DNA of 64,000 bases. Source: Alteromonas ponticola. Its GTDB lineage: Bacteria > Pseudomonadota > Gammaproteobacteria > Enterobacterales > Alteromonadaceae. How positions within the stretch are numbered: the stretch's first letter is position 1; the number at the start of each line of letters is the position of its first letter. A program made the position numbers and the translations under genes. The DNA lies in NCBI RefSeq assembly GCF_012911815.1, contig NZ_JAATNW010000004.1:124001-188000 (forward strand), read 5' to 3'. The notes under the pieces were generated by a model. The model was given only the letters and a program-made list of their open reading frames with translations, did not search any database and was not told where the DNA came from. Below, piece after piece: positions 35,487 through 47,102 of this stretch.

Positions 35487-35855
35487 TTTTAAAGTCCTTT
35501 TTTTGTAGAGCTTTCCTTATTTGCGTTAAACCTATCATCGAAATAGCATAATTACAAGTTATGGATTTTTATTTTTTTATGGGGATAAGGAATGAGGCCT
35601 TTTTAAAGCGCTTTCCGATAATGTATAGGTATGTTGCGACTTGCTAATATAAGCCGTGCATTTCTTTCATGTGTGAATTTTATTAGTTGAATTTTAGCCT
35701 AAAAGTTTTGGAGTGAATTCTTTAAGTAGCTTTACACACAATTTCTTAAAGAGTTCTGAGTTGAAGTTTCCCTAGTTATTTATATAAGAGTTTGATTGAA
35801 ATATGAATTCTAAAAATAAAAAAATTGATTTTTTATTTTGACTTAAAAAACTTTA
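35487..35855. other. A+T-rich non-coding stretch before the secreted protein gene
   Basis: 369 bases very rich in A and T with no credible ORF. A perfect palindrome AAAGCGCTTT is found near 35604-35613. It must contain the promoter of the accessory genes, but I cannot choose a -10/-35 pair with confidence. It ends at the stop codon of the intact DUF2945 gene. Confidence 0.5.
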
Positions 35856-36077
35856 TTACCCTTTTTTAAACAGCTCGCTATGCAATTTCAACACACGATC
35901 ACCATCATCCTGTTCAATCAAATAGGCTGGATCATCGTCAGAGCCTTTGCGGGTGGTTTCACTTCCTTGCAGCGTTCGCGTAACTTTTTCCCGGAAAACT
36001 TCTCTGACGTACCCGGTGCCTTTGCCATTACCCCATTCCCATTCTACTTTTGTATTGGTCTGATACGATTTGCTCAT
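35856..36077 (-). CDS. DUF2945 / hypervirulence-associated TUDOR-domain protein
   Basis: 73 aa, small basic protein: VEWEWGNGKGTGYVREVF is the SH3/Tudor-like N terminus of the DUF2945 (HVA1) family, followed by a conserved QGSETTRKGSDDDPAYLIEQ and ending HSELFKKG. Function is not known. It is the intact partner of the truncated copy at 33303-33450. Confidence 0.88.
   Translation of the reverse strand: MSKSYQTNTKVEWEWGNGKGTGYVREVFREKVTRTLQGSETTRKGSDDDPAYLIEQDDGDRVLKLHSELFKKG
35871..35993. repeat. Right copy of the 123-bp direct repeat
   Basis: Located in the intact DUF2945 gene; matches 33318-33440 with 10 mismatches in the same orientation. Together the two copies bracket about 2.4 kb of A+T-rich DNA. 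Confidence 0.88.
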
Positions 36078-36193
36078 ACACTGTCTCTGCCGATTGAATT
36101 AGGATAGATACCCCGCGAGGCTAAAGATAGTGCAGTTAAATTTTCGTAATCAACGTGATAGGGAAGGAGTCTCAGTGGACTCCTATAATGGGC

Positions 36194-36991
36194 TTATTGC
36201 TGGTAAATTTCATTCAGGTAGTCGGCGATTCTGACGCCCGCCTGTTGCAGACGTTTTTTCACCGTGGGCATATGTTGATAGAGATAGTCATAATTCATAT
36301 TATTAGCGTCTTCAGGATAAACGCCTTTTCTCAGCGCGACACTTTCGGCTATCCAGGTTTGTGGATTGGTATCATGCCACTGTTTGCGCTCATCGGCAGA
36401 GATTTTTGCTGATAGCCATTGTGTCCATTCGCTGTAGGACAATTCACGTTGCTGAATTAATTGTGAATCCCAGACGCGATGTAAATTGGAATCTTCCCAG
36501 AAAAAACGCACTTTGACATCATTACCACCGCGATCGGTGCCATCCCCTGCGTGAAGGGGCTGATGAAGATCGCCAATAATATGCACGATAAAGCGCAAGG
36601 CTCTTTGTTTTTCGGCTCGGCTGCTATCGGGGCTTTGCAATATTGTTTTGAAGTTGTTAAGTGCCGTATAGGCATCCCCCTGTTTTGGCGCGCCAGCTTG
36701 AGGGTAATTTTTGTCGCCAGGTACAGTGACATAGTGCCAGGGCGAAGCGGTTTTCTGCCAGAATTCATCTGGATTAGAGCGCATTTCATCCGCCCAGGTA
36801 GAGGCTTCAGCTAACGATTCATTGGGTAATAGCGCGGTGATCGCTGCTTTGGCTTCAGCGGACAGATAGTGCTCTGCGATGGCACCTGTCACCCGGTGTC
36901 CGGTTTGCCCCCATGCGGCTGCCAGGGTCGAAGTAAACAAGCAAACAGAAGTGAATGAGGCGATTAAAACGCCCTGTACTAATTTCGTCAT
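36194..36991 (-). CDS. Secreted S1/P1-family nuclease
   Basis: A signal peptide ends at Ala26, leaving Trp27 at the mature N terminus (AAA|WGQTGHRV); in this family that Trp backbone and following His are zinc ligands. Further ligands are visible in STWADEM, PWHYVTV, FIVHIIGDLHQPLH and LHRVWD. It cleaves single-stranded DNA and RNA and is active in the periplasm or outside. ATG at 36991 has AAAGGA 6 bases upstream; an ATG at 37006 overlaps the ubiX stop. Co-directional with ubiX and mpl. Confidence 0.93.
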   Translation of the reverse strand: MTKLVQGVLIASFTSVCLFTSTLAAAWGQTGHRVTGAIAEHYLSAEAKAAITALLPNESLAEASTWADEMRSNPDEFWQKTASPWHYVTVPGDKNYPQAGAPKQGDAYTALNNFKTILQSPDSSRAEKQRALRFIVHIIGDLHQPLHAGDGTDRGGNDVKVRFFWEDSNLHRVWDSQLIQQRELSYSEWTQWLSAKISADERKQWHDTNPQTWIAESVALRKGVYPEDANNMNYDYLYQHMPTVKKRLQQAGVRIADYLNEIYQQ

Positions 36992-37002
36992 TCGTATTCC
37001 TT

Positions 37003-37617
37003 TCATCGTTGATAGCCCCAGCGAGGCATGAGTGTTTGGTCAAGTCCGATATGGTCTAATATTCTGGCCACCACAAAATCCACCAGATCGCGGATTGACT
37101 GAGGCTGATGATAAAATCCCGGTGCCGCAGGCATGATGGTGGCGCCCAATTGCGAGAGTTTAAGCATATTTTCTAAATGGATCGAGGAAAGTGGCATTTC
37201 CCGTGGAACCAGTATTAACTGGCCGCGTTCTTTTATTACCACGTCGGCAGCGCGTTCTATTAAGTTGTCACTGGCCCCCGTCGCTATTGAAGACAGCGTG
37301 CCTGTTGAACAGGGACACACAATCATAGTTTTGGGGGCGGCGGAGCCCGACGCCACGGGTGAAAACCATTCTTCCTTACCGTAGACGTGGAGTTGGTCCT
37401 CATTGCAGCCAAAGGTTTCAACGAAAAACGCTTTGATCTGGTCAGGTCGTCCAGGCAGTTGCATGTCCTCTTCAGTAGCGAATACTACTTTGGCTGCAGA
37501 AGAGATAAGCAAGTGCACCGTACAGTTGGCGGCGAGTAACGACTCAAGCAGACGTAATGCGTAGGGTGCTCCTGATGCGCCTGTGATGGCTAAGGTGATG
37601 GCTTGATTAGTCATCAT
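37003..37617 (-). CDS. ubiX: Flavin prenyltransferase UbiX
   Basis: It makes prenylated FMN, the cofactor of the UbiD decarboxylase in ubiquinone synthesis. 204 aa; flavin-binding motif [16 protein letters not shown] at the N terminus, [13 protein letters not shown] and [14 protein letters not shown] in the core. Its ATG overlaps the end of mpl by about 11 bases. E. coli UbiX is 189 aa. Confidence 0.94.
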   Translation of the reverse strand: MMTNQAITLAITGASGAPYALRLLESLLAANCTVHLLISSAAKVVFATEEDMQLPGRPDQIKAFFVETFGCNEDQLHVYGKEEWFSPVASGSAAPKTMIVCPCSTGTLSSIATGASDNLIERAADVVIKERGQLILVPREMPLSSIHLENMLKLSQLGATIMPAAPGFYHQPQSIRDLVDFVVARILDHIGLDQTLMPRWGYQR

Positions 37618-38974
37618 TGTGTGCTGCCTTTTCAGTTAATGCGTCAAGTAGGCGCTGATGGATGTTATCGAATCCGCCATTACTCATTATCAGAATCTTG
37701 TCACCACTTGCGGCGTGTTGCTTTAAATAATTAACTATCTGGCTGACATCATCAAAACACGTGGCTGGGCTTGCGCTGGTAGCCGCGAGTTTTGACAGCG
37801 ACCAGCTGAGACCTTTTGGCTCAAGTAATAAAGTGTGATCGGCCTGTTGCCATGAGGCCACCAACTCTTGCTGGTGGTGGCCCATTTTCATGGTGTTAGA
37901 GCGCGGTTCGAGTACAGCGAAAATACGTTGTTTGCCCACCTTTTCCCGTAACCCTTGCAAGGTTAAGGTGATGGCGGTTGGATGATGGGCAAAATCGTCA
38001 TACACGGTAATATCATTGACGCTGCCACGCACCTCTAATCTGCGCTTCACGTTTTTAAACTGTGCCAGACCGCTTATCGCATCATTAATGGTAACGCCAG
38101 CGTGATGCGCTGCGGCAATGGCCATCAAGCCATTTTCGACATTGTGCAAGCCGAGTAAATCCCAGTTCACTTCACCGACAACCTGGTTGTTATGCAGCAC
38201 CTTAAATGCGCTGCCATCCGATTTAATCAGCTCAAATTGCCAATTGCGGCCGGAAAACTGCTGCTCACTCCAGCAACCCTTCGCCAGAGTGTCATTAATC
38301 GCCTGATTGGAGTACGGTGACAAGATTAAACCCGTGCCCGGTACAGTGCGCACCAGATGATGAAATTGGGTTTGAATTGCCGCTAAATCAGCGAAGATGT
38401 CTGCATGGTCGAATTCTAAGTTGTTGATGACCAAAGTGCGGGGGTGGTAGTGCACAAATTTGGAGCGTTTATCAAAAAACGCGCTGTCGTACTCATCAGC
38501 TTCAATTACAAAAAATGGGCTTTCACCTAAACGCGCGGACATGCCAAAATTTTGCGGAACACCGCCAATCAGAAATCCAGGCTGCAGCCCGGCGTATTCC
38601 AGTAGCCAGGCCACCATGCTGCTGGTGGTCGTTTTGCCATGTGTACCCGAAATGCCGATGACCCAGCGGTCCTGCAGGACATTTTCCAGTAACCATTGTG
38701 GACCACTAATATAAGGTATATTGCGGTTTAACACGTATTCGACGGCTGCGTTACCCCGTGACATGGCATTACCGATTATCACAACGTCGGGTACAGGATC
38801 AAATTGGGCCTCGTCAAAACCTTCGGTCAGGATAATGCCTATACTTTCCAACTGCGTGCTCATCGGCGGGTAAACGTTCTGATCAGAACCGGTCACAGTG
38901 TGCCCCTGAGACTTTGCAATGGCGGCAATGCCCCCCATGAAACTTCCACAAATGCCTAAAATATGTACATGCAT
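37607..38974 (-). CDS. mpl: UDP-N-acetylmuramate:L-Ala-gamma-D-Glu-meso-DAP ligase
   Basis: It recycles the murein tripeptide by ligating it to UDP-MurNAc. 455 aa; Mur ligase fold with N-terminal [18 protein letters not shown] site [11 protein letters not shown], central [10 protein letters not shown] and ending region with NGGFDNIHQ. The ATG at 38974 gives the family N terminus; a TTG five codons upstream is less likely. It overlaps ubiX, giving a mpl-ubiX unit. Confidence 0.95.
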   Translation of the reverse strand: MHVHILGICGSFMGGIAAIAKSQGHTVTGSDQNVYPPMSTQLESIGIILTEGFDEAQFDPVPDVVIIGNAMSRGNAAVEYVLNRNIPYISGPQWLLENVLQDRWVIGISGTHGKTTTSSMVAWLLEYAGLQPGFLIGGVPQNFGMSARLGESPFFVIEADEYDSAFFDKRSKFVHYHPRTLVINNLEFDHADIFADLAAIQTQFHHLVRTVPGTGLILSPYSNQAINDTLAKGCWSEQQFSGRNWQFELIKSDGSAFKVLHNNQVVGEVNWDLLGLHNVENGLMAIAAAHHAGVTINDAISGLAQFKNVKRRLEVRGSVNDITVYDDFAHHPTAITLTLQGLREKVGKQRIFAVLEPRSNTMKMGHHQQELVASWQQADHTLLLEPKGLSWSLSKLAATSASPATCFDDVSQIVNYLKQHAASGDKILIMSNGGFDNIHQRLLDALTEKAAHNDD

Positions 38975-39233
38975 AGGATAATCAGTCAACTATTTGGTTA
39001 ATATACTCTATCAGATGCGAATCAATGTGTTGATATGCAACTCAGATTTCCTTTCGAACTTTTTCGAGGGTACAATTAGTGTGCAATTAATCAGCGCCCC
39101 TTCAAGCAATTTAGCTTGCTTAGAATGACAGATTAATCGAAATTCAGTGTAAATACGTTATCTAACAAAAATTATATTACGCAACGTAATCGCTGATTGA
39201 CCCTACGAAAACTGATAAAGGCTGTAGCACACT

Positions 39234-40214
39234 ATGAAACGACTTAATTCACAGTTACAAAAAGACGGTGCCCCACTTGAACTTATTCTTCTTATACGTA
39301 CGCTTTTAGCAGGTTGTAAAGAGATTTCCTTCCGCGTAAGTCAGGGTGCCCTGGCGGGTGTTCTGGGTTCAACTTTGAGTGAGAACGTGCAAGGGGAAAC
39401 CCAGAAAAAGCTGGATGTTATCTCCAATCAGATTTTAAAAGATACATTGCGCGAGTCAGGTTACGTTAAAGCCATTTCTTCTGAAGAAGAAGATGATGTT
39501 GTACCGTGTAATCCGGAAGGAAAATATCTGGTCAGTTTTGATCCGCTCGATGGCTCATCTAACACTGAGATTAACAGCCTGATCGGTACCATTTTTTCAA
39601 TTACTCACGCGCCACAGTGGATGGATGCGGATGATCCTTCTGCCTTTTTGCAGCCAGGCACACAAATGGTGGCAGCCGGTTACGTACTTTACGGTCCCTC
39701 GACCATGTTGGCAATGACTACCGGTCGAGGGACACACATTTACACGTTAGACAAAACCCATGGCGGTTTTTTGCTAACTCACCCCAATATTCAGGTGCCC
39801 GAACAAACCAAAGAATTTGCCATCAATGCTTCAAACCAGCGTCATTGGGAAGCGCCGATTCAGGATTACATTGGCGACCTGCTGGCGGGCACTGAGGGCC
39901 CTCGCGGCAAAGACTACAATATGCGCTGGGTTGCAGCGATGGTGGGCGATATTCATCGCGTATTATGTCGTGGTGGTATTTTTATGTATCCATTTGATAA
40001 GCGTAACCCTTCAATTCCTGGCAAGCTGCGCTTACTGTATGAAGCCAACCCGATGGCGTTTTTGATGGAACAGGCTGGCGGCTTAGCCAATACAGGTCAT
40101 GGTCGTATTATGGAAGTTATGCCCAGTGAAATTCATCAGCGCGTACCGACCTTGTTAGGCTCGAAAGAGGAAGTGGAAGCTTGCCTGAGTTATTACGCCA
40201 GACACGAGTCTTAA
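39234..40214 (+). CDS. fbp: Fructose-1,6-bisphosphatase class I
   Basis: Gluconeogenic hydrolysis of fructose 1,6-bisphosphate to fructose 6-phosphate. 326 aa; metal and catalytic site DPLDGSSN at 103-110, preceded by SSEEEDD, and later [20 protein letters not shown]. No strong ribosome binding site; AAAGG lies 12 bases upstream. Intergenic 38990-39233 shows no gene. Confidence 0.96.
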   Translation: MKRLNSQLQKDGAPLELILLIRTLLAGCKEISFRVSQGALAGVLGSTLSENVQGETQKKLDVISNQILKDTLRESGYVKAISSEEEDDVVPCNPEGKYLVSFDPLDGSSNTEINSLIGTIFSITHAPQWMDADDPSAFLQPGTQMVAAGYVLYGPSTMLAMTTGRGTHIYTLDKTHGGFLLTHPNIQVPEQTKEFAINASNQRHWEAPIQDYIGDLLAGTEGPRGKDYNMRWVAAMVGDIHRVLCRGGIFMYPFDKRNPSIPGKLRLLYEANPMAFLMEQAGGLANTGHGRIMEVMPSEIHQRVPTLLGSKEEVEACLSYYARHES

Positions 40215-40238
40215 CGGGGCACGCCGTGTGAACGCGGC

Positions 40239-40267
40239 TTTGTAATTTGTGCTAATGGCCTTATACT
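40239..40267 (+). promoter_or_regulatory. Candidate sigma-70 promoter of ppa
   Basis: TTTGTA and TATACT with 17 bases between them, 41 bases before the ppa ATG. The -10 is close to consensus. Confidence 0.45.
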
Positions 40268-40308
40268 GTGCGGTTAGTTATTTTGTCAATTGTAAAGGAA
40301 ACTTGTAA

Positions 40309-40842
40309 ATGAGCTTAAGCAACGTTCCAGCAGGTAAAAAACTACCTGATGAAGTGAATGTTATCATCGAAATTCCAGCTCAGGCTGACCCGGTAAAATA
40401 TGAAGTCGATAAAGACACTGGCGCGATGTACGTTGACCGTTTTATGGCCACCTGCATGCACTATCCTACCAATTATGGTTATGTGCCAAATACGTTGTCT
40501 GAAGACGGCGACCCGGTTGATGTGCTGGTTGTTACACCGTTCCCTCTGATTTCTGGTTCGGTGATTAAGTGTCGCCCGGTCGGTGTACTGAACATGACAG
40601 ATGAGTCAGGTAAAGATGCGAAGGTAATTGCAGTACCGATTGACAAGTTGTCAACTATCTACCGCAATGTGCATGATGTGAACGATTTACCAGAATTACT
40701 GCTGAAGCAGATTGAGCACTTCTTCTCTCATTACAAGGATTTGGAGCCTGGTAAGTGGGTTAAGATCGACGGCTGGGATGGCGCTGAAGCGGCGAAAGCG
40801 GAGATTACCTCGAGTGTTGAGCGCGAGCAACAAAACGGCTAA
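40309..40842 (+). CDS. ppa: Inorganic pyrophosphatase
   Basis: Hydrolyses pyrophosphate. 177 aa, family I; core [12 protein letters not shown] (metal-binding Asp residues), [20 protein letters not shown] and [24 protein letters not shown] lies upstream of ATG and a strong terminator follows. Confidence 0.97.
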   Translation: MSLSNVPAGKKLPDEVNVIIEIPAQADPVKYEVDKDTGAMYVDRFMATCMHYPTNYGYVPNTLSEDGDPVDVLVVTPFPLISGSVIKCRPVGVLNMTDESGKDAKVIAVPIDKLSTIYRNVHDVNDLPELLLKQIEHFFSHYKDLEPGKWVKIDGWDGAEAAKAEITSSVEREQQNG

Positions 40843-40883
40843 ATGCCTGCTCGCACTTTTCACGTTTTAGTGTGCTAAATTTT

Positions 40884-40918
40884 AAAGGGTTCGTTTGATA
40901 CGAACCCTTTTTGTTTTT
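40884..40918 (+). terminator. Intrinsic terminator of ppa
   Basis: AAAGGGTTCGT, loop TTGAT, ACGAACCCTTT, then TTGTTTTT. A stable 11-bp stem followed by a T-rich tail. It overlaps the region just before the DUF3299 gene's ribosome binding site. Confidence 0.88.
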
Positions 40919-40927
40919 GGAGAAAAT

Positions 40928-41401
40928 ATGAAAGCATTTGTCTACTCATGTTTGCTAACGGTTTTGTTGTTCAGCAGTAACGTCGTCTTAGCCGCTGAGC
41001 CGGTGGAAGTGTATTGGGAAGACCTGGTGCCTGAGGGGTTTAATCCGCTGCAAGCGCCATCGGTCAATCATGACGGCAGTATGACTCAACTGCAACCTAA
41101 CGCGCCTGTGGTATCTCGCTATGACGGGCAGGTGGTCAAAATCCCCGGCTTTGTAGTGCCGCTTGAGGGTACCGCTGAACTTACCACCGAATTTTTACTT
41201 GTGCCTTACTTCGGTGCCTGTATTCATGTTCCACCGCCGCCATCCAACCAGATTGTTTATGTTAAGTTTGAGCAAGGTGTGCCGATAGAAAACTTATCGG
41301 ATGCAATTTGGGTAACGGGTGTGCTTACTACGGACGGCTGGTCTGGAGAAATAGCCTCGGTAGGATATCGACTTCAGGGACAAACGGTTGCCCCGTTTTA
41401 A
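40928..41401 (+). CDS. DUF3299 exported protein
   Basis: 157 aa with a signal peptide (1-21, ends VLAAE). Family motifs: EVYWEDLVPEGFNP, KIPGFVVPLEGT and LLVPYFGACIHVPPPPSNQI; the Cys-His-Pro core is the most conserved part. Members are exported and often sit near metal or cytochrome genes, but function is unknown. ATG 40928 has GGAG 5 bases upstream; the upstream TTG (40895) is not needed. Confidence 0.88.
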   Translation: MKAFVYSCLLTVLLFSSNVVLAAEPVEVYWEDLVPEGFNPLQAPSVNHDGSMTQLQPNAPVVSRYDGQVVKIPGFVVPLEGTAELTTEFLLVPYFGACIHVPPPPSNQIVYVKFEQGVPIENLSDAIWVTGVLTTDGWSGEIASVGYRLQGQTVAPF

Positions 41402-41481
41402 ATCAACTTTTTTGCGAATATGCAGATTTGCTGTAAATTTAAACATTAAGGTTTTCAGAAATTTAACCTCAAAGGTAGCCA

Positions 41482-43101
41482 ATGAATTTTCTTAATCGCC
41501 TATCTATAGCGCAAAAACTCTATCTTGTTCCCATCATCAGCACGATAGCGTTCGTTTTATATTTGGCGATGACCTCCTATACTGCATTGGATAATGTTCG
41601 ATTACTGGAGAATGCCCGTGGGGTGCAGTTTCCTGCGTTAAATTTTTCCCGAGAAGCATTGTTCAATATGAAGAACGTGCGGGACACTCTCAGCAGCGCT
41701 GTGACTACCGGTGATGAAGAAGCCCTGGAGCGAGCTAATCAGCTGGCTGTCACAACCCGTGATCAACTGCAGAAAATAGTACAGGTTAATCCAGCGTTAA
41801 GTTCTGAAGCCAACAGCATTCTTAGCAACTTCAACGAGTATTTCGCGCTGGCTTATTCTGTCAGCGAATCGATGGTCAATGGCACGGCTGACTTTAGTCG
41901 TCTGGCAGAACAAAGTGCCAGCATGAATCAATTGTTCGACTCAACGACAGCCCGCTTAGATGCATTCAGTCAGGCAAGAAAGACCACCTTTGAAGAGGCC
42001 ATCGACTTATCTAACAACGCTGCCCGTGCCTTGATCACCGTGGGTATTGTGATGGGCGTTATCACCACCATTATTTTATTTGCGACCGCCATACCCATTG
42101 TGTTGAATCTACGCGGCGGTGTCACGGATGTAGTCAAGTCATTGCGCGACATTGCGCAGGAAGATGGTGATCTGACCGTGCGCATTCAAACGAAAAGTAA
42201 AGACGAAATTGGTGAGCTGGTGCACTGGTTTAATCAGTTTGTGGCCAAACTGCAAAACGTGGTTAAAGATATTGGTCAGTCAGCCAAACCACTTTCTGAT
42301 TTGGCGCACAACCTGAATCAGGTGTCGGATCATACCCGCAACACAATTAATGCCCAGCAACAATCGGCTGAAGAAGCGAGGCATGCGGTTGAGCATCTTA
42401 CCAGTAGTGTCAATGAGGTTGCTGGTAGTGCAGCTGATGCAGCCGATGCTGCTGCAGCTGCCTCGTCGGCGTCTACTGATGGTCAGCGGGTGGTTAATGC
42501 TACAGTCAGTAGTATTCAGAATCTGGCCAATTCGGTACAGGAAACCGCTGAGGTTATTCGCAAACTCGAAGCTGACTCTAACCAGGTCGGGGTAGTGCTT
42601 GACGTGATTAAGGGCATTGCTGAACAAACTAACTTGTTAGCGCTAAATGCCGCGATTGAAGCCGCCCGTGCTGGCGAGCAGGGGCGGGGATTCGCAGTGG
42701 TCGCCGATGAAGTCAGAACTCTGGCCTCGCGGACTCAAAAATCAACCGAAGAAATTCAACATACAATCGAACAGCTTCAGAACGCGGCGAGGTCCGCCGT
42801 TAAAGTGATGGGGCGTGGTACAGAGTTAGCGGGTTCCAGCGTTGAAGAAGCGAATAAAGCGGGTAGTAGCCTGACTTTGATAAACGATACGATTTCCCGC
42901 ATTACCAAAATGAACGAACAAATTGCCAGCGCAACAGGTGATCAGAAACATGTTGCGCAAAGCATATCGGCTAATGTCGATGATATGAATCGTCGTGCCG
43001 ATGACACGGCGGAAAGCGCTGAAAAACTTGCCAGTGTCAGCATGTCGCTGGAAAAACTGGCGAAAGATTTCGCCCGCATCATGCAGCAGTTTAAGTATTA
43101 A
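41482..43101 (+). CDS. Methyl-accepting chemotaxis protein
   Basis: 539 aa: TM1 (about 12-30), a small helical periplasmic domain (31-180), TM2 (182-207), HAMP (210-262) and a cytoplasmic signalling domain with hairpin tip [20 protein letters not shown]. It signals to CheA/CheW and flagella. The ligand is unknown. AAAGG lies 6 bases before ATG. The gene stands alone, convergent with the 2OG oxygenase gene. Confidence 0.93.
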   Translation: MNFLNRLSIAQKLYLVPIISTIAFVLYLAMTSYTALDNVRLLENARGVQFPALNFSREALFNMKNVRDTLSSAVTTGDEEALERANQLAVTTRDQLQKIVQVNPALSSEANSILSNFNEYFALAYSVSESMVNGTADFSRLAEQSASMNQLFDSTTARLDAFSQARKTTFEEAIDLSNNAARALITVGIVMGVITTIILFATAIPIVLNLRGGVTDVVKSLRDIAQEDGDLTVRIQTKSKDEIGELVHWFNQFVAKLQNVVKDIGQSAKPLSDLAHNLNQVSDHTRNTINAQQQSAEEARHAVEHLTSSVNEVAGSAADAADAAAAASSASTDGQRVVNATVSSIQNLANSVQETAEVIRKLEADSNQVGVVLDVIKGIAEQTNLLALNAAIEAARAGEQGRGFAVVADEVRTLASRTQKSTEEIQHTIEQLQNAARSAVKVMGRGTELAGSSVEEANKAGSSLTLINDTISRITKMNEQIASATGDQKHVAQSISANVDDMNRRADDTAESAEKLASVSMSLEKLAKDFARIMQQFKY

Positions 43102-43134
43102 CAGGGCATCTTACCTAATTGCCCGACACACTGG

Positions 43135-43848
43135 TTATTGCTGCGGCGTATAAATGGCCTCAGCCCGGTTAAACAGCATCCATGAGGTCAGAATATATTT
43201 ATCCCTATCTTTGGGGATCTGGCCGCGATGCGTGTGCGTGAACCCGGCCGGTGCAATAACCATTCTGCCCGCTTTCGGCTTAACCGAGCGTTGCTGATAA
43301 TAAAAGTCCGTTTCGCCCCCGTCTTCCACATCATTTAAATAAAACATGAATAGCAAGGTGCGATGCAAAGCATCGTTGTGCGGAAGTTGCGGATAGACCT
43401 CAGAGTGCCAGTAGGGATAGCCCCCTTCATTCGCACGGTAACGCTGCGCATTAATTTCGCCAACGCGAAACAAATAATTTAGCAGGTTAGGCAGATTCGG
43501 TTTACCGACTTCTGCAAAGTTTTCGCCGGTCAATTTAACCGCCTCGCCGGTGGTGGGGTGACGCACGGTCAGTCCGATAGGGCCCACCAGCGCAAAATAG
43601 TACTTCTCCATGTAGCGCAGTAGTTGCTCACCGGTTTTTTGCATCACCTGGGGAAAAAACGCTTTAAATTCGGGCTTCTCACTAAAAGAAACGTCTGAAC
43701 TTTTCTTTTTGTCGGTATCGACCCCGCCGCCAGTGCGACCAGCGGTGAGATTAGGGCTGTCTTCAAATGCTGAAATAATATCCCTACACAACTCGGGTGA
43801 AAGTACATCATCGATAACTTCAATAAAATCGCACGGCTTATCACTCAT
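43135..43848 (-). CDS. 2OG-Fe(II) oxygenase family protein
   Basis: 237 aa resembling the prolyl 4-hydroxylase alpha type. A double-stranded beta-helix core has the metal pair in YWHSEVYP (His-x-Glu) and GFTHTHRG (distal His with nearby Arg for 2-oxoglutarate). A DVEDGGETDFYYQQRSVKP strand segment fits the fold. GGGAG lies 8 bases before ATG, and the gene overlaps the thioesterase gene by 4 bases. The substrate is unknown. Confidence 0.85.
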   Translation of the reverse strand: MSDKPCDFIEVIDDVLSPELCRDIISAFEDSPNLTAGRTGGGVDTDKKKSSDVSFSEKPEFKAFFPQVMQKTGEQLLRYMEKYYFALVGPIGLTVRHPTTGEAVKLTGENFAEVGKPNLPNLLNYLFRVGEINAQRYRANEGGYPYWHSEVYPQLPHNDALHRTLLFMFYLNDVEDGGETDFYYQQRSVKPKAGRMVIAPAGFTHTHRGQIPKDRDKYILTSWMLFNRAEAIYTPQQ

Positions 43849-44258
43849 CCGTTTTTCTCCCGCAAATGTACATCCATCGCGCTGCGTACTTCTTCCGGAA
43901 TGGCGCAGGCTTGTTGATTTTTATAATCAAAGTGCACCATTGTGGTGGTACCCGATGCGCACTTGCTTTCGTTTTGCCACAGCTCCTGGAATACATCGAA
44001 TGAGCTGTTGCCAATGCGGCTTATATAGGTTTTAACGGTAACTGGCTGACCATAAAAAATTTGCGCATGAAAATCCACGTGGTAACTGGCAAGAATAAGC
44101 GGCCAGTTTTTCAGATCAAGACTGGGTGTAAACATTCTAAATACGGGTTCACGGGCGGCTTCGAACCAGCCCACAATAACAGTATTGCTCACATGTGCCA
44201 GAGCATCGGTTTCATAAAAGCGAACATCAAATGATGTTTCCATAGGGTGATTGGTCAT
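43845..44258 (-). CDS. Acyl-CoA thioesterase (FadM/YbgC-like)
   Basis: 137 aa, hotdog fold. SFDVRFYETDALAHVSNTVI carries the YbgC/4-hydroxybenzoyl-CoA thioesterase pattern with catalytic Asp. Lies between uvrA (15 bases) and the oxygenase (overlap 4), all on the minus strand; the link to uvrA is positional only. Confidence 0.88.
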   Translation of the reverse strand: MTNHPMETSFDVRFYETDALAHVSNTVIVGWFEAAREPVFRMFTPSLDLKNWPLILASYHVDFHAQIFYGQPVTVKTYISRIGNSSFDVFQELWQNESKCASGTTTMVHFDYKNQQACAIPEEVRSAMDVHLREKNG

Positions 44259-44273
44259 ACTAATACTCTTTTA

Positions 44274-47102
44274 TTATCGCGTTAACAGCGGTTTTAAGAA
44301 GTGGCCCGTATGTGAAACGTCAGACTCTGCCACTTCCTCTGGCGTACCACTTGCAATGATATTACCACCGCCTGAACCGCCCTCGGGGCCCAGGTCAACA
44401 ATCCAGTCTGCGGTTTTAATTACATCGAGGTTATGTTCGATCACCACCACGGTATTACCATGGTCACGTAAACGGTGCAGTACTGCAAGTAGCTGCTTGA
44501 TATCATGGAAATGTAAGCCGGTGGTGGGCTCATCCAAAATATACAGCGTTTGACCGGTATCTCGCTTGGACAATTCCCTCGCTAGTTTAACCCGCTGCGC
44601 TTCACCGCCTGACAAGGTGGTCGCCGCCTGACCCAGTTTAATATAGGACAAACCGACATCCATCAGGGTCTGCAATTTACGCGCTATAGAAGGGATGGCG
44701 TCGAAGAAGGTTCTGGCATCTTCTACTGTCATTTCCAGCACTTCGTGAATGTTTTTGCTTTTATATTGAATCTCAAGCGTTTCACGGTTGTAGCGTTTAC
44801 CTTTACACACATCGCACGGCACATAAACGTCAGGTAAAAAATGCATTTCAACCTTGATCACACCGTCGCCCTGACAGGCCTCGCAGCGTCCGCCCTTTAC
44901 GTTAAAGCTGAAGCGCCCCACTTTGTAGCCACGCGAGCGCGCTTCCTGGGTACCGGCAAACAGCTCACGAATAGGGGTAAAAATACCCGCGTAAGTAGCA
45001 GGGTTAGAGCGCGGGGTGCGACCGATCGGACTCTGGTCAATATCAACCACTTTGTCCAGTTGCTCAAGGCCATCAATGGCTTTATGTGGCGCAGGCTCTG
45101 ACGTGGTCGCTTTATTCAGTTCACGATGTGCTATCTTGTAAAAAGTATCGTTTATCAGGGTCGATTTTCCTGAGCCTGATACCCCGGTCACACATGTCAT
45201 CAGCCCCACCGGAATAGTCAGCTCGACATCATTCAGGTTATTACCGGTGGCGCCGGTTAAGGTAATCACTTTCTTCTTATCGTATTTAGTCCGTTTTGCC
45301 GGAATATCAATCTTTTCTCTTCCTGAAAGGTACTTTCCGGTAAGTGAATGTTCACTATTTAGGATGTCTTCAAGCTGGCCCTGGGCGATAATTTCGCCGC
45401 CGTGAACCCCGGCTCCCGGACCAATATCGACAATATAATCGGCTTCGCGTATGGCGTCTTCGTCATGTTCAACCACCAGCACCGTATTGCCCAGATCTCT
45501 AAGGTGAGTTAGCGTCTTCAGCAAACGCTCGTTATCTCGCTGGTGCAATCCAATCGACGGCTCATCCAGCACATACATGACCCCCACCAGACCTGCGCCA
45601 ATCTGGCTGGCAAGTCTGATGCGCTGCGCTTCGCCACCTGAAAGGGTATCGGCACTGCGGGACATCGACAGATAGTTTAAACCGACGTTTATCAAAAAGC
45701 GTAAACGGTCTTGAATTTCCTTCAGAATTTTCTCGGCTATTTGTGCTTTTTGCCCGCTCAAACTGAGCTGCTCAAAAAAATCGTACGCCCCGGCTATCGA
45801 CATATCGGCAATTTTAGGCAAATTGGTCTCATTCAAAAAGACGTTACGGGCTTCCAGACGCAGACGTGATCCATCACAGGCATTACACGGTTGCTGACTT
45901 AAATATTTAGCCAGCTCCTCGCGCACAGCGTTTGATTCGGTTTCGCGGTAGCGACGTTCCATATTGGGGATCACGCCTTCAAACGGGTGCTTACGCTCCA
46001 TGACATCGCCACGGTCATTAATGTATTTAAACTTCAGCGACTTGCCCTTGGAACCATACAGCACGACATCGCGTGCTTTTTCTGGCAGCGACTGAAATGG
46101 CTTGGTCAGATCAAAGCCGTACTGTTCTGCCACCGCCTGTAGCATTTGATAATAATAATAGCTGCGCTTATCCCAGCCACGAATTGCGCCGCCTGTTAAA
46201 CTTAGCTCATCGTTAGTGATCACGCGGGCCGGGTCAAAAAACTGCCGTGTGCCCAAACCATCACAGGTAGGGCAAGCGCCCGCTGGGTTATTAAACGAAA
46301 ATAGGCGAGGCTCTAACTCACTAATACTGTACCCACAGTGTGGACAGGCAAAATTGGCTGAAAATACGATTTCTTCCGCGTCCGGGTCATCCATATTGGC
46401 GATTTTGGCATTGCCGTGGGCGAGCTCCAGCGCTGTCTCAAATGATTCCGCTAAGCGCAGTTGTAAATCGTCACGCACTTTGAAGCGATCGACCACCACC
46501 TCAATAGTGTGTTTTTTATGTAAATCCAGGGTTGGAGGGTCGGATAAGTCACATACCTCACCATCTATTCGTGCGCGAATGTAACCTTGTGCGGCCAGAT
46601 TTTGTAACACTTTAACATGTTCACCCTTGCGGTCCTGAATAACCGGCGCCAGCAGCATGAGTTTACTACCTTCTGGCATCGCCAGCACTTTGTCTACCAT
46701 CTGGCTGACCGTTTGGGCGTCCAGCGGCGTGTCGTGGTCAGGGCATCGGGGCGTGCCGACTCTGGCAAACATCAAGCGCAGATAATCGTAAATTTCGGTA
46801 ATGGTGCCGACAGTTGAGCGTGGATTATGCGAGGTGGATTTCTGCTCAATAGAAATCGCTGGCGATAAGCCTTCTATATGATCTACATCCGGCTTCTCCA
46901 TCATAGATAAGAACTGTCTGGCATAAGCCGACAGCGATTCAACATACCGGCGCTGACCTTCCGCATACAAGGTATCGAATGCCAGTGAAGATTTGCCAGA
47001 ACCCGACAAGCCGGTGATGACCACCAACTTATCTCTTGGTAGGGTTAAATCGATATTTTTAAGATTGTGGGTACGAGCCCCGCGAACGTCGATTTTATCC
47101 AT
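44274..47102 (-). CDS. uvrA: Excinuclease ABC subunit A
   Basis: DNA damage recognition ATPase for nucleotide excision repair. 942 aa with two ABC modules: [10 protein letters not shown] near residue 31 and [10 protein letters not shown] near 640, signature motifs [12 protein letters not shown] and [12 protein letters not shown], two zinc fingers (CPHCGYS...CPTC and CEACQGDG...CDVC) and DEPTTGLH. I found no CTG-N10-CAG LexA box in the 250 bases upstream. Confidence 0.98.
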   Translation of the reverse strand: MDKIDVRGARTHNLKNIDLTLPRDKLVVITGLSGSGKSSLAFDTLYAEGQRRYVESLSAYARQFLSMMEKPDVDHIEGLSPAISIEQKSTSHNPRSTVGTITEIYDYLRLMFARVGTPRCPDHDTPLDAQTVSQMVDKVLAMPEGSKLMLLAPVIQDRKGEHVKVLQNLAAQGYIRARIDGEVCDLSDPPTLDLHKKHTIEVVVDRFKVRDDLQLRLAESFETALELAHGNAKIANMDDPDAEEIVFSANFACPHCGYSISELEPRLFSFNNPAGACPTCDGLGTRQFFDPARVITNDELSLTGGAIRGWDKRSYYYYQMLQAVAEQYGFDLTKPFQSLPEKARDVVLYGSKGKSLKFKYINDRGDVMERKHPFEGVIPNMERRYRETESNAVREELAKYLSQQPCNACDGSRLRLEARNVFLNETNLPKIADMSIAGAYDFFEQLSLSGQKAQIAEKILKEIQDRLRFLINVGLNYLSMSRSADTLSGGEAQRIRLASQIGAGLVGVMYVLDEPSIGLHQRDNERLLKTLTHLRDLGNTVLVVEHDEDAIREADYIVDIGPGAGVHGGEIIAQGQLEDILNSEHSLTGKYLSGREKIDIPAKRTKYDKKKVITLTGATGNNLNDVELTIPVGLMTCVTGVSGSGKSTLINDTFYKIAHRELNKATTSEPAPHKAIDGLEQLDKVVDIDQSPIGRTPRSNPATYAGIFTPIRELFAGTQEARSRGYKVGRFSFNVKGGRCEACQGDGVIKVEMHFLPDVYVPCDVCKGKRYNRETLEIQYKSKNIHEVLEMTVEDARTFFDAIPSIARKLQTLMDVGLSYIKLGQAATTLSGGEAQRVKLARELSKRDTGQTLYILDEPTTGLHFHDIKQLLAVLHRLRDHGNTVVVIEHNLDVIKTADWIVDLGPEGGSGGGNIIASGTPEEVAESDVSHTGHFLKPLLTR

